Assembly: GCA_011009095.1 (NCBI GenBank)
Contig: VTPC01006117.1
Location: forward strand, 71,762-135,761
Length of the DNA: 64,000 bases
Source of the DNA: Ignelater luminosus
Taxonomy: Eukaryota > Arthropoda > Insecta > Coleoptera > Elateridae
Reading direction: 5' to 3'
Shown piece after piece: positions 1 to 11,107 of the stretch. The notes beneath the pieces are model-generated. The model did no database searches and was not told the origin of the DNA. It saw only the letters and a list, made by a program, of their open reading frames with translations. Position 1 is the stretch's first letter; each line of letters starts with the position of its first letter. Both the position numbers and the translations under genes were made by a program.

Positions 1-738
1 TCCATTATCAAAAAATATTTATCAGCTGATATTAAGAATTTTAACAAGCTGTACCGTATGTATAACAAATATTTACAAAAGACTAGTGAAGAGGCACCTA
101 TCAAAAAATTCAAGCCTTTACAAATTTTCAAGACGGAATACAATATTGATATTCACGTACCGAGAAAGCATAAATATGGAAAGAGCGAAACATTTTCCAA
201 TATTAAAGAGAAAACTGAAAAGAATATTGCCAGTTTTAATAAACATATAAATGTAAAGGACTTGAGAAAAATAGCATTTCCGCTAGAACAAGAAAAATGT
301 AAAGATGAAAACACAATGTTAGTAGCTAGTTTCGACCTTGAAAAGGTAATGAGTACACCGCATGGCAACAGTATGCTCATCAGCTTTTCTCGCAGATATA
401 CCGTTTATAACTTTACGGTGTATGAAACAGAGAGAGTAGAAAAGGATATTATTTTACATGGGGGGAGGAAAGATGGAAAGAAAGGAGCAAATAAAATGTG
501 TGCAAATCTCTACTTGTACCGAAAACAAGTGGATGAAGAAGGCAAGTTTTCTACGATATTTTTGTACCGTGATAATTGCGTTGGATAAAATAAAAATAAG
601 ATAATATTATATGCGATGAAATATTGTTTAGAAACTGCCAAAAGCATAAAAAATGTAATTAACGTTTTAATAGTCGGCTACACATACATGCCGGCGGATG
701 CTATCAAAAACAAAATTATTCAAACTCCATCTGAGTGA
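1..738 (+). pseudogene. 3' part of a dispersed insect orphan protein (possibly an RNase H-like transposon protein)
   Basis: The frame is open from the first base of the window, so the 5' end lies outside it; the ATG at 58 is internal. Visible blocks are ASFDLEKV followed by TPHGNSMLISFSRRY, then DNCVG, an in-frame TAA at 586-588, and NKNK. The frame continues through VGYTYMPADA to TGA at 736-738. I remember insect proteins with the same order (FDLEKV...TPHG, DNC.GQNKN, GHTYMP.DS), annotated as uncharacterized or DUF-type. The stop falls where the family has Gln (CAA to TAA). The spaced acidic residues would suit an RNase H-like fold, but that is inference. A fragment of a related family lies at 60447-60660. 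No neighbouring gene gives a functional clue. Confidence 0.6.
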
Positions 739-1382
739 CCAACAATTTTGACCTGTGCTAGGATTCATCCAGGGCCTTATACGTTTCTGTTTCTCCTGTA
801 AAATTGTCTTCATGGTGCTTATAGTTGCTCTTGTGTGTAACCTTGGATATTATGTTACAAGGAGTATAACGAAGTCTTTTTGTGTTGAGCGCTTTTGCTG
901 CTGAGGCATAGCCAAACACAAGTGACATATATTTTTTTTGAGGGTGCGAAATTAATTAAAAATTAAAATCTAAACTAAGAGAACATTTGAATTTTAAATT
1001 TGATACTTGTAGTCAGGACCGGTTGGAAGTATTGAGATATAATTTATAACATTATTGTATTAGTAAGATAATGTAAACATTTTAATACTTTGAAAAATGA
1101 TGAACTTCAATGTCAACAACAACATTTTCTTAGTTGTTATTAAGAGGACTCTAAAGATTATTTTAGTTTTTTTTTCCAAGTAGATATTGAGATTAGAACG
1201 TAACAAAATAGAAGAGTAGACAAATTGTTTTCTTTAGTAATTACTAAAATAGAAACCATTTACTTTAATTAAAAATTAATTATTTCATTAAAAATTTAAT
1301 TAAACTCCTAGACTTGTTTGGAGCTCAACTGCATAATTGCAATTTCTTCAACCTCATCAGAATAACGAAAGCTTCTATGCAG
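739..1382. other. AT-rich spacer, nothing recognised
   Basis: I see no open reading frame with family motifs, no RNA gene and no clear repeat boundary between the orphan-family remnant and the mariner inverted repeat. Confidence 0.5.
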
Positions 1383-1384
1383 TA

Positions 1385-2678
1385 CGAGGGTTGCTATTTA
1401 TATTTCTGGCCTTGGCAACACTGACTGTTTCCAGGCGTCAGCTGACATTTCCGGTGTAAACTTTACATTGTTGAACATAACCGCAACCACAACATTTTGT
1501 CATTTGAGTGCGATTAGTGTTGTTTGCAGTTAATTGAAAAGTGCAGTCCCTAGTAAAAAATGGAATTGACCCGTGAACACTTTCGTGCAATTATTTTTCA
1601 TAACTTTCGACGTGGATTATCACGACAAGAGTGCATCAATGAACTTAATACATTATATAGCGATGAAGCTCCATCTTACAGCACTGTAGAAAACTGGTAT
1701 AATGAATTCAAACGTGGCCGATGTTCACTCCAGGACGAAATCCGTGAAGGCCGTCCAAAATCTGTCGTTGTGCCTGAAAACATCGATGCTGTGCATGAAC
1801 TGATTAAACAAGATCGTCATGTGACATACCGTGAGATTGAGGCATCTTTGGGCATTAGTATGACTAGCATAAACAAGATATTACATGATCATTTGGCCGT
1901 AAAAAAAATTTGTTCCCGTTGGATTCCGCATAACCTGACCAATGCTCTAAAGAAGGCTCGCGTCGACTGGTGCATTGAAATGTTGAAAAAATTTGCGAAA
2001 GGTGCATCAAAGGCTGTGTATAACATCTGCACAGGTGACGAATCATGGATCTACGCATGTGACCCCGAAACAAAACAGCAATCAACTGTGTGGGTCTTTC
2101 AAGACGAGCCAAATCCAACAAAAGTTGTTCGCGGAAGAAGCACATCGAAGCAAATGGTTGCCTGTTTCTTTGGCATTACCGGTCATGTGGCAACAGTGGC
2201 GTTAGAGCAACGTAAGACGGTCAACTCTGAATGGTACATAACCATTTGTTTGCCAGAAGTCATTGGAGAAATTCGGAAAACTTCAAAGAAGAGGCGAGTC
2301 ATTCTTCATCATGACAATGCAAGCTCTCACACCGCTGCTCAAACAATTGAATATTTAACCAGCCAGAAGGTCGAGTTGATGGGCCATTCACCATACAGCC
2401 CTGATTTGGCACCCAATGACTTCTTTTTATTCCCGTACATCAAAAACAAACTTGGTGGTCAATGATTTTCAACACCAGAAGAAGCCGTTTTTTGTTTCAA
2501 AACGCATATTTTGGAGCTGCGTCAAACAGAGTGGAAAAAGTACTTCGAAAATTGGTTCAAACGCATGGAAGAGTGTATCAATCTTAATGGAGAATATTTT
2601 GAAAAACAATAAAACTAGTTTCGATCATAAATACTTGTTTTTTCATTGTTAGGCCAGAAATATAAATAGCAACCCTCG
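1385..2678 (+). mobile_element. Nearly intact mariner transposon
   Basis: The 1,294 bp element has perfect 27-bp terminal inverted repeats (1385-1411 and 2652-2678, beginning CGAGGGTTGCTATTTATA). It is flanked by the TA target duplication expected of mariner (1383-1384 and 2679-2680). Length, TIR size and one central gene fit a full-length mariner. The identity of the two ends and the single lesion in the gene argue that this is the youngest DNA transposon in the window. The decayed mariner at 6173-7421 and the deletion derivative at 10566 have different ends and are separate lineages. Confidence 0.96.
1560..2612 (+). pseudogene. Mariner transposase with one nonsense codon
   Basis: The frame starts at ATG 1560 (MELTREHFRA) and would encode about 350 residues, the usual mariner length. 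It is interrupted once, by TGA at 2463-2465. Reading resumes in the same frame (FSTPEEAV ... NLNGEYFEKQ) to TAA 2610-2612. The N-terminal region carries the helix-turn-helix DNA-binding part (ENWYNEFKRGR, VTYREIEASLGIS). The DD34D catalytic set is present: GDESWIY, HHDNASSH and SPDLAPNDFF, with 34 residues between the second and third Asp. Relatives have Arg at the stop position, so CGA to TGA decay is likely. The protein would cut and paste the element in the nucleus; the stop removes only about the last 49 residues. No other lesion is visible. Confidence 0.95.
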
Positions 2679-2680
2679 TA

Positions 2681-4779
2681 TAAGATCGAAATTAGAAATA
2701 TCTAACGTAGTCAACGCAAACATTATTTTTGCATCAAGCGGAAAGTAAATGCGCTTTTTATAGACGTTTCCGAAAGCGTAACCACAACAATATTTTAAAC
2801 AGGATATTGCTGGCATATTTATGAATGTTTGGTGATTATTACATAAATCGAAAATGTATTGTACATTGTTATAATATTAAACTTTTGCTGTATGAAACTC
2901 ATTTCAAGTTTATCAGTTTCATCGTGACAAACAATAAACGCACAACGATAAAGTAACAGAAGCATATTCGCTCATTCATATTGGAACTAACATTAGAGCG
3001 AGTTATCTCTAGTACGTGAAACGATTTTGTGCTAATGATTTTCTTATGATAAGCACGCTTTGGATGTCGAAGATTCTATTCGGCTTCTTCATGAATGTTT
3101 TATCGAACGCTTTTAAATTCTACTTTGAAGTGTAATGTTCGTCATTTACTATCCGAATTAAAGTATTTTAATATCGTCTTTTTAATTCATCAGTTCTTAA
3201 AATCATTGTTAATCTTTCTTTTTTATTTATCTAATGTTATAATAAATATTTGAAAAGTGGTCAAGTTATCCATTTAGTTTTCGGGTCAGGTAGACTCTTT
3301 GAGTATTACGATCCTTTTTAAAGTGATACATTGAAAAGCTTTTAAATCCATCTAATGCAATTTTTCGAACACAAAATATAAAAAGCTCTTGGACCTCTTT
3401 GTCTTTTAAATTTTCCGTTAACAAAAATACACCACTAGGTGGATGAAAAATAAAATACACTTTAAACCGTAGAGCTTTACAGTTTAAATACAGTTTTATA
3501 TTCTAAAAAGTTAGTAAAACAGTAAAAATAGGAATTTAGAGATTTAACAAGAAACCCATAATAAAAGTGAAGTCTATTACGAAATTCAACAAAAAATAGA
3601 TGACTATCCCAATTGCATTTTATTTAAGGAAGATTGATTCACCGCCTAAGCAATTAAGATAGTTCCAAGTAAAGACGTTGTAAATGTAAATTGCTCTGTG
3701 GTATTTACTTTCTATTTATATCTGGATTGCGCAGTCAAATTCAAGCAAATAATACTAGGTTCTGCATGTTAACTGTTTGTGACAGTTCAATATTACTGTA
3801 ATAACATACGCTAGAATTGAGAATGCGATTTTTATTTATTAAACTAAAAATACATCTTACTGCTTGAAAAACTCCCACAACATGCAAAGATTGGATGTAA
3901 TATTAGCTAAGAAGATGAAATACCTTTGTGCAAAGTTGTAAATGATTTGGTTCACCTAACCGGCAAGTTACTAACATTCTAAGAAATGTTCATTAATGAA
4001 AGTAAATAGAGGTTTTCTTTGATGTAAATTTTGAAATGTTTATATTTGTAATTCCATTAAAAACCAATAAACAAAATTAGTTTACATAAAATGTAAATTT
4101 GTTTGAAAAGTTTCTAATGTACAAGGTAAAGCTGATCTATTAATTCTCAGTAATATGAAAACCTATTAACTTAATGCATAGATAAAAAATATTTTTGTAT
4201 TGAATTTTACATTTTTCTGCAAGCATGGAGATTAGTATTTGATATTCTGTAGGTCAGTCAATAGACCTAGATACCACATAACCCTTTTCCTTAAATCCAG
4301 CCTTCAGGATTTGAAAATATTTACATAACACGTCATGATATTTTCCTCATAATTTACAGGTTGTATATTTAGGACTGCTCACTTTTCAATGAAATAAATT
4401 TTGCCGTGAAATCAATAGAATATCAGTTTTTGTTCTGTTTTCTCTCATGTAAATAAGTTACTGCGTTCCATCTGGTGCAGTAATAATAAAAAATGTAACT
4501 TAGATCAACGTCAGTTATTAAAAGGTTAGCAATAAAAATGTGAAGAGCAACCTAGTCGCAATTATTCTAATTTATTTCACTCGTTTATTCTATTGTAAAC
4601 CTTATTATTAAACTCATAAAAATTGACATTTATAGGTTAAGAATTGGAAGGAAATAATGCGTTACGTCTGTTGTATTATCGGTAATTCAGAAACAAAACA
4701 ATATTAGATATTACAGAAAACTATTTTTACAATCACGCAAAGCATTTTACTATTATTATTATGTTTTTTAGTGATCTGC
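2681..4779. other. AT-rich spacer, nothing recognised
   Basis: About 2.1 kb without a recognisable gene or element. The only longer frame (minus strand, 3266-3460) has no family motif and no upstream signal that I can support. Confidence 0.45.
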
Positions 4780-5155
4780 CATGTCAAGTTCTGTGTATTT
4801 TTAAAATAAACGTTCTCAATACACAACAAATTGGCAACGAGTGTAAACTGGAACGATGGAAGACGTGAATCAACTTAGTGCACTCCTGGCGTCATTTGTA
4901 AGCCAGCAATCCGAACTCTTAGCCTCCTTCTGGCCTTAGGTATCTTCATCACCCTCGCCTCAACCTTCTCAAATGTTCAACTTCGAACAATTCGATGAAT
5001 CTAAAGAAAACTTCAAGGTTTACAGGCACAAGTTAGAAAATTATTTTAACTTAAAAAATGGTTCTCCAGATGTGCATTGGATCCAAATACTACCATTGTA
5101 CATATTATTATACTTAGTTATTATTGCAACTCCAAATGTGTTAATTGTTTCATAA
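4780..5155 (+). mobile_element. Ty3/gypsy-like trace: LTR end, leader and gag start
   Basis: An AATAAA-containing tract (about 4804) leads to an LTR-like end at ACACAACA (about 4829). It is followed by a leader containing ATTGGCAACGAG, which resembles the sequence after the 5' LTR of some insect gypsy elements. ATG at 4856 opens MEDVNQLSALLASFVSQQ, is stopped by TAG (4937-4939, CCT TAG), and resumes in frame as PSQMFNFEQFDESKENFKVY up to about 5075. The FNFEQFDES...YRHKLENYF block resembles the start of gypsy gag as I recall it. No protease, reverse transcriptase or second LTR follows, so this is a truncated relic. The LTR start is not resolved. Confidence 0.5.
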
Positions 5156-5402
5156 AACAGAAACAGTATTAAGAGCTCAACAAACAAAGCATCTTAAGAT
5201 TAGTTTTCATATTGACAAGCTATATAGTTAATAAATCGTCAAGTTAATATGCATACTAATGTTGTTTTAAGAGTTATTAAATGTACAGTAACGTTACAGT
5301 CATCCTAACATTAGGTTCTGTATTGGAAATCGACGTATTTCCTATACGGCCAAGACAGCGCTAATACTGAGTTGTTTTGAGGATTTGTAACTATACCGTA
5401 CA

Positions 5403-5522
5403 TGCGTCTAGCTAACTAAGTTGGTCTCGACCAAACAGTTACCGCATAGGACCTGGACAGATTTCTCTGTGCTGGTTTCAGCACGAGTAACTGTATAGTT
5501 TCTGTAAGGTTCCTGGACGGTT
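5403..5522 (+). repeat. Structured short dispersed repeat, copy 1
   Basis: About 120 bp shared with 8016-8137 in the same orientation; outside these limits the flanks differ. The repeat can fold into several local hairpins: TTGGT-CTCG-ACCAA, ACAGA-TTTC-TCTGT and GTGCTG-GTTT-CAGCAC. The last two sit inside a longer-range pair CAGTTAC/GTAACTG. There is no A-rich tail and no clear tRNA box pair, so I cannot place it as a known SINE. Confidence 0.8.
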
Positions 5523-6170
5523 CCGACTTTTGTGCTACTAGGGACTTTATTAATTTTCTAGTCTCTATTTATAACATAAAGGTATAAGTATGTTATATTG
5601 CCGCAATCAGGAAGAGCTGATCTACAAGATTACACCAGAAAAAAACATACTGTTGCTATTTAAGAAATTCATTGATGATGTCATATCCAGAACTTGAGCA
5701 ACATCGTCTATACAATTTGTATATGAAAATGTGAGCAAAAAAAAAGATAATCAACATGTATGAGGATATTGCTTGATAATGCTTTCGCTAATAATGAATT
5801 TATTCCAGACTTTTCTTGCGCATTGTTTATTTGTAATAATATCTTGTATCAAATGATCTACTAAAAATGGTATACCTTTTTACAGTTATACTCAAAGTCA
5901 AATTACACACTGTGTGTAACGCTAAACCGGTATAAGCACAGGGAATTACCATACTACTAACTAATGTTTGACATTACACGCAGCTTGTAATTCGACTATG
6001 AGTACAGCAGAATATCTATTATAATAAATAAGTGTAAATGTTGGTATAAGCAAATAGATCATCACTGTAAATCTTCCACCTAAAGTTAAACTAAATTTGA
6101 AGTATTACCAACTTAAAAAATACAATTTTTATTTTGGAAAGTCATTTTTACTGATAGGAATTTTATGATA
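5523..6170. other. Spacer holding only the small foldback
   Basis: Apart from the inverted repeat at 5889-6004 I see nothing here: no coding frame with motifs and no RNA gene. Confidence 0.4.
5889..6004. repeat. Small foldback (inverted repeat)
   Basis: Two arms of about 40 bp (5889-5928 and about 5964-6004) are imperfect reverse complements. They share TACTCA-AGTC-AATTACA at the outer side and GTGTAA toward the loop of about 35 bases. It could be a tiny MITE or the remains of a longer inverted-repeat element. Confidence 0.6.
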
Positions 6171-6172
6171 TA

Positions 6173-7421
6173 CAAGGGTCACACTAAAAATTCTTAGAAA
6201 CTAATAGAAAAATAAATCACAAAACAAAGAAAACAGGTTTACTGTTTTTCAAAATATTCTCCTTTATAATTTATACACTTTTGCATTCTATAAAACCAGT
6301 CCTTAAAACAGTTACTCCACTGTTCTTGCGTCACTTCAGAAATCAAGTTTTTGTACAGTTCAACAGCTTCAGTTGACAACGAAAAGGTGATTCTACCCAT
6401 TTTATTCTTAATTCTGGGAAACCAGAAGAAATCACAAGGTGCTAGGTCAGGATTATATGGGGGATGATTCATTTTTGTCATCTCCAAAACTTCCAAAAAC
6501 GTGACCGTTTGCTTAGCCGTATGTGATGAGACGTTGTCATGATGTCGGATGATTTTTTCTTCTACTTTTCTTATAACTTCAGGCAGACAAACCGTAGTGT
6601 ACCAATGTGCATTAACCGTCCTTCGATCCTCAAGCACAATTGTAGCAATGTGCCCAGTTTTCTAGAAGAAACGTGCTACCATTTTCTTGCCAACACTTCT
6701 TGTTCTTCTTACTTTCGTAGGCCTAGCATCTGTTTCAAACACTCATTGAGCACTCTACCACTTTCTTTCGGGATCAAGACTATATATCCAGGATTCTCCT
6801 CCTCTCACAATATTCCATACGGAATTTGAAGTTTCTTGATTGTATTTTACAAATGTTTCTCTACACCAAGCGACGCGTTGCTGCTTTTCAGTATCGGATA
6901 AATTATGAGGGATCCAACGGCTACTTATTTTTTTGGCATCTAAATGTTGGTGTAGAATTGTTTGAATTTGACTCATATCAATGCCTAATGTTGCCTGAAT
7001 ATAACTATATGTTACTCGTCAATCCTCTTTTTTTTCGGTCACAGCAGTAGGTGGCCTACCTTCACGAAATTCATCGTTCAGGTAGGAACGGTTACGTTTA
7101 AATTCATTGTACCAATTATATATGGTGGCCTTAGATGGGGCTTCATTACCAAATGCATTTTTAAGTCTCATTTCACTTTGCGCCGGAGAAGGCGAACTTT
7201 TAAAATCGTAATATATCATAGCGCGAAAATGTTCTCTATTAAATTCATTATAAATGCAACACAACAACTTCAAAACAGGGTAACAAACAAACTGTAAAAG
7301 CAAATTCAGTTCGGAAAAAAGCAACTGCCTTGTAAAACATCAAACAAAAACAAAAGAATGATTTTGTTTAGGGTAGCTTGCAGGAACCTAGGCATTCTAG
7401 ATATTTTCAGTGTGGGCCTCG
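6173..7421 (-). mobile_element. Decayed mariner transposon
   Basis: Imperfect inverted ends of about 28 bp bound this 1.25 kb element: CAAGGGTCACACTAAAAAT at 6173 and, on the complement, CGAGGCCCACACTGAAAAT at 7421. It is flanked by TA on both sides (6171-6172 and 7422-7423). It carries one broken transposase gene on the minus strand. The two copies of the short structured repeat lie outside it on either side and are not part of it. Confidence 0.9.
6239..7249 (-). pseudogene. Mariner transposase, frameshifted, first catalytic Asp lost
   Basis: Three frames together cover a mariner transposase. 7019-7249 holds the N-terminus (EFNREHFRAMIYYDFK, ATIYNWYNEFKRNRS, DEFREGRP). 6755-6976 holds the middle (QTILHQHLDAKKISSRWIPHNL, GGESWIYSLDPE). 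6239-6637 holds the C-terminus (RHHDNVSSHT, PPYNPDLAPCDFFWFP, YKGEYFEKQ). Spacing between the second and third catalytic Asp is 34 residues (DD34D). The first catalytic motif reads GGESW instead of GDESW, so one metal ligand is gone. The start codon also appears lost (AAT before GAATTTAAT). At least two frameshifts separate the blocks. It belongs to a different lineage from the 1560 gene. Confidence 0.92.
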
Positions 7422-7423
7422 TA

Positions 7424-8015
7424 TTACCTTGCCAAGTGCATACTAAATTTGAATTTGAATTTTTCATAGCTCAACAGCGCAAATCATCTTTTTGTTTATA
7501 CATTCATTTGTTACTAGTGATACTGTTATTTGTCGAGTGTCAAAGTCAAGTTAAAGGTTCAAATCCATAAGCTGTTATAGCTAACTTTGACTTACTTTAA
7601 TTTTGTTTTGACAATATGACATAACGTTATCTTAGGTAAAAATGCAGCTTATTGGTGGAGCTGTGCAATGTGCATGGTTTGAGTTGAAAAAAAGATTAAT
7701 GTGATTGAACTTTCAATTATTTTCGCCTAAGTGAATTCTATCACTTTGGTTTGATTCATTTTCTAAATAAGTATTTAACAAATTCTCGAATATGAAGATT
7801 TGCAATGTTATCGTGAAGCCGTTAATTATTCACTACCTTCATCCAGATTTATTAAGTCCTTGTCGTAAATTCTGCTAATTATTTCTAAAGCTAGCAAAAC
7901 CTTTAATTTAAAAAACAAATTGAAGTGCCTAAAATTTGGGAATGGGGCACTTAATTAGCCTATAACTAGCCTTTTATTTTCCATATGATCCCATATAGTT
8001 TTTATGATATGGTTC
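7424..8015. other. AT-rich spacer, nothing recognised
   Basis: Between the mariner end and the second structured repeat I see no coding motif and no repeat boundary. Confidence 0.4.
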
Positions 8016-8137
8016 TGCGTGCCTAGCTAACTAAGTTGGTCTCGACCGAACAGTTACCGCGTAGGACTTGGACAGATTTCTCTGTACTGGTTTTAGCACG
8101 AGTAACTGCATAGTTTCTGTAAGGTTCCTGGACGGTT
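8016..8137 (+). repeat. Structured short dispersed repeat, copy 2
   Basis: Matches 5403-5522 with six substitutions, all transitions, plus a 2-base insertion near the left end. The CAGTTAC/GTAACTG pair and the ACAGA-TTTC-TCTGT hairpin are unchanged. One substitution in the first hairpin (ACCAA to ACCGA) leaves a G-U pair. The GTGCTG/CAGCAC hairpin is weakened by two changes. Confidence 0.8.
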
Positions 8138-10563
8138 TATGTAGCACATACAATCATTCTTCTCATAAAATTGAAAATATGCTAGGTTACAAAAATAACC
8201 TATGTAACTTTTGTTATAATATACAAATTTAAACTACAAATTACTCTTTGTAATTTAATTAATAAACACATCAAGTACGATCAAGTTAATTTATTCTAGT
8301 TATTTTCAATTAATATTTCTTTCTATAATTTATTTTTAATTTTTAATTTTAGACAATTAGTCACAGGTAAAACTGAAAGAAGTTGACGCAACTATGTTAT
8401 TATGAATGATTGAACTAATTTAGAGGAGTAGTAGTAGTAGTAGCGTTGAAACCTACGTAGTAGAATAGATTTCAAATCATGGAATGACACGCTAACGATA
8501 ACGACACAGCTCAAAATGATACGATTGAAAAGCTACGACTTTGACTCAATTAGTATGCATACAGAAATGGTTTTAAAGAGAACTTGAATAATTAAAATAA
8601 ATTATTCTAACAGTGAACGCTTTAAAATGTAACATTTGTTACCAATTAAAAAATAGGAATAATATAAACTCTAACTGAATGAGGGTTGGCACCAATAACA
8701 AGAAAAAAGTTATTTTAAAAAATTTCCTTTTCGTTACATTTCATAGTTATTACTTTGCACCAAATAAACCGTCTACTTAACAAAAATGCAATTCGTTACC
8801 ACCGTTTTAATCTATTGCGACTAAAATACTTCATTATGCTATTCAAAAGCGGATTCACTTGTAGGATCATTATTTTCAGTAATGGCTTTAGGGTAATAAA
8901 GGTATGTTAACAACATATTGTGTATGAATATTTAATAGATTTTCGTGCTCTTTTATAGTCCTGACCTTTAAATAATGCATATTATGGTTTTGTGTACAAA
9001 TAGCAGTGATTGTTATTCCATAATGATGTAAAAGATACAGGTAGCAACTATTGTTCACTTAACCTAATCAAACTATTGTAAATAATGACGAAATAGTACA
9101 GTGTTTAGAATACATAATACCTACCATACCAAATCTATTATTAGAAAAACTGTAAGTAGCTAAGAAATGAAAAATGTCTATTTCAAGGAAAAATTCTAGT
9201 ATTTACTACATAGAATGCCAGTGGTGCGAAAAGTATAGATCCGTGTAACGTCTTTATAATTAACGGGACTATTACAGCAAAACTTTTTATTTGTGGATTT
9301 TGACATGCGCTGGATCGAATTTAGAATTCCAAATGCTAGCCCTCCTTATAAGGATATTAAACACAAAACTACGTAAAACCGTAAGCACCTTAGAAAAACA
9401 AGCATGTAGAAAATTATATAGGTAAGTTCAGTTGAATCGTCTTATTTTGATACATTAAGTTACATCTTTAATAATTATTTAAAACAGTTTGCTAAGACAA
9501 ATGATTTTTTTTGTTTTAATTATAACAATTTGGTACATCATGAAACCACAATCAAAATATTTTTTCTATGTACCTCGACATTTTATTAGATTTTATAAAA
9601 CGCATCGATTTTACAGCTTTTAATGAAGGCACAAAGGAATGTTTGATGTTGTACGTTAAAAAAGATAAGTTCTTTGGGTGAATAACAGCTCCTTTCAAAA
9701 TTAAAAAGGATCTTCCAAACGTGTTACTTGAAGCAACTCGGTAGGTATACAAGATGAGCAAGCATGCTGAATAGGGCGGCATTAAAGGCTGAATTTGCAG
9801 AATCACCTTTTAAAGGGTGGTACACTATAAAAGTTTCAGGAACAAGGATTCTTCAAACACCGTCCCCTTTTAACGAGACATAAGTGGTTCATTCCATTAA
9901 ACATTACAAATTCAATACTGCAAAGGTCTGAAGATAAATGCTAATAAATAACTTTTGAAGATTATTAAAGAGTTTTTCTGTTTTATTTATGTTAATTGTG
10001 TAATGTGTATACGTGTACCATCTACGTGATTTACAATATTATTTTATGGTGACACGGCAAGTACATTAACAGTTAAGATGTTTAAGTTATAAGTACGGTT
10101 TCAGGATTTTCAGAATTATGCGCTTGGGAAAAATAAAAGGTTCCAAAGTATACTTTAAGGATTGCTATGGGTTACTTTACAAAGGGTTGTAAAGCAGATT
10201 TGGAAAAGCTTTAAAAAATGTGATTATGCTTAATTCATTTTTATTATTGTAGACAACGTAAATAGAGACTATATTCTCATAAAATTTAGCGTAAGTAGAC
10301 AAAATTGCTATTCAGTTTGAAGTATATAAAATACACAAAAGGTTTATACAATCTGATGGATTTAATCGATACTTTACTTTTTGTGTAGATACATACTTTA
10401 CTTACAATAATAGATCAAATTATATAACTGATATTCATTTTTAATCTTCTTAGATAAAATTAATGTAACTTCAAAGTTTATTTGAACGAGATTACAGATT
10501 ACAGATTGAAATTTGTTACTTTACACGAAATTTAATAAAACGTTTAGAGAAAGCATAAACTAT
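8138..10563. other. AT-rich spacer, nothing recognised
   Basis: About 2.4 kb without a supportable gene. There is a short (TAG)5 tract near 8428. A minus-strand frame at 9552-9806 has no motif I recognise. Nothing else stands out. Confidence 0.4.
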
Positions 10564-10565
10564 TA

Positions 10566-11107
10566 CGAGGGTTGTTTCAAAAATAAGGTTCCCACATTTG
10601 TTTTAGTAGCATAGCTTTGTTTATTTTACTTCAAAAGTACATTTTTGGAAAACTTGTTCTTTCCACTATTTTTCTACATAATCACCATTTTTTTGTACGC
10701 ATTTTTGTAGAAGACCGATTTACTTCTGTAGACCTGCTGCATAGAAGTCCGCCGCCAACCCCTTAAGGAACCTGGCAACTGAAAGATTCAGAGACCTCAG
10801 GAACCTCAAGAGCCAGTTCCCTGATCGTGATTCTCCGATCTACGAGCAGAATTCGCTCAATCTTTGCGACAGTTTAATCTGAGATCGATGGCCTCCCGCT
10901 TCGTTCTTCATCGTGGATTTCTGTGCGGCCGTCCGAGAACTCCCTGCACCATTTGCGGAGGTGTCGAACGCTGATGTATTTTTCACTATAAATTTTACTC
11001 AATTGGCAATGAATTTTTATAGGGTCTAACTTTTTCGCGTGCAAAAATCGAATCACTGCACGGATTGCACACCTGGCGGTGACAGAAATTGCGGGTTGTA
11101 GACGCAA
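10566..11107 (-). mobile_element. Internally deleted mariner-family element
   Basis: On the minus strand, 10874-11107 encodes the N-terminal DNA-binding part of a mariner-family transposase (VIRFLHAKKLDPIKIHCQL, RKWCREFSDGRT, HDEERSGRP). The frame then passes TAA and continues (TVAKIERILLVDRRITIREL) to about 10790. It then jumps to a C-terminal block (FLKGLAADFYAAG, LLQKCVQKNGDYVEK) ending near 10666. Most of the catalytic domain is missing. The outer end at 10566 is CGAGGGTTGTTTCAAAAA after a TA. No matching inverted end is visible beyond 11107, so the 5' terminus is probably truncated. Confidence 0.85.

Noticed and set aside
1864-2205. Extra frames of 70-93 codons inside the mariner
   Set aside because: They overlap the transposase in other frames and have no motifs of their own.
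5403-8137. The two structured repeats as LTRs of one element around the mariner
   Set aside because: The interior shows no retroelement genes and the mariner has its own TA-flanked ends; the copies look like separate insertions.
8420-8445. (TAG)n run as a satellite or CRISPR-like array
   Set aside because: Only about five units with no spacers; an ordinary microsatellite.
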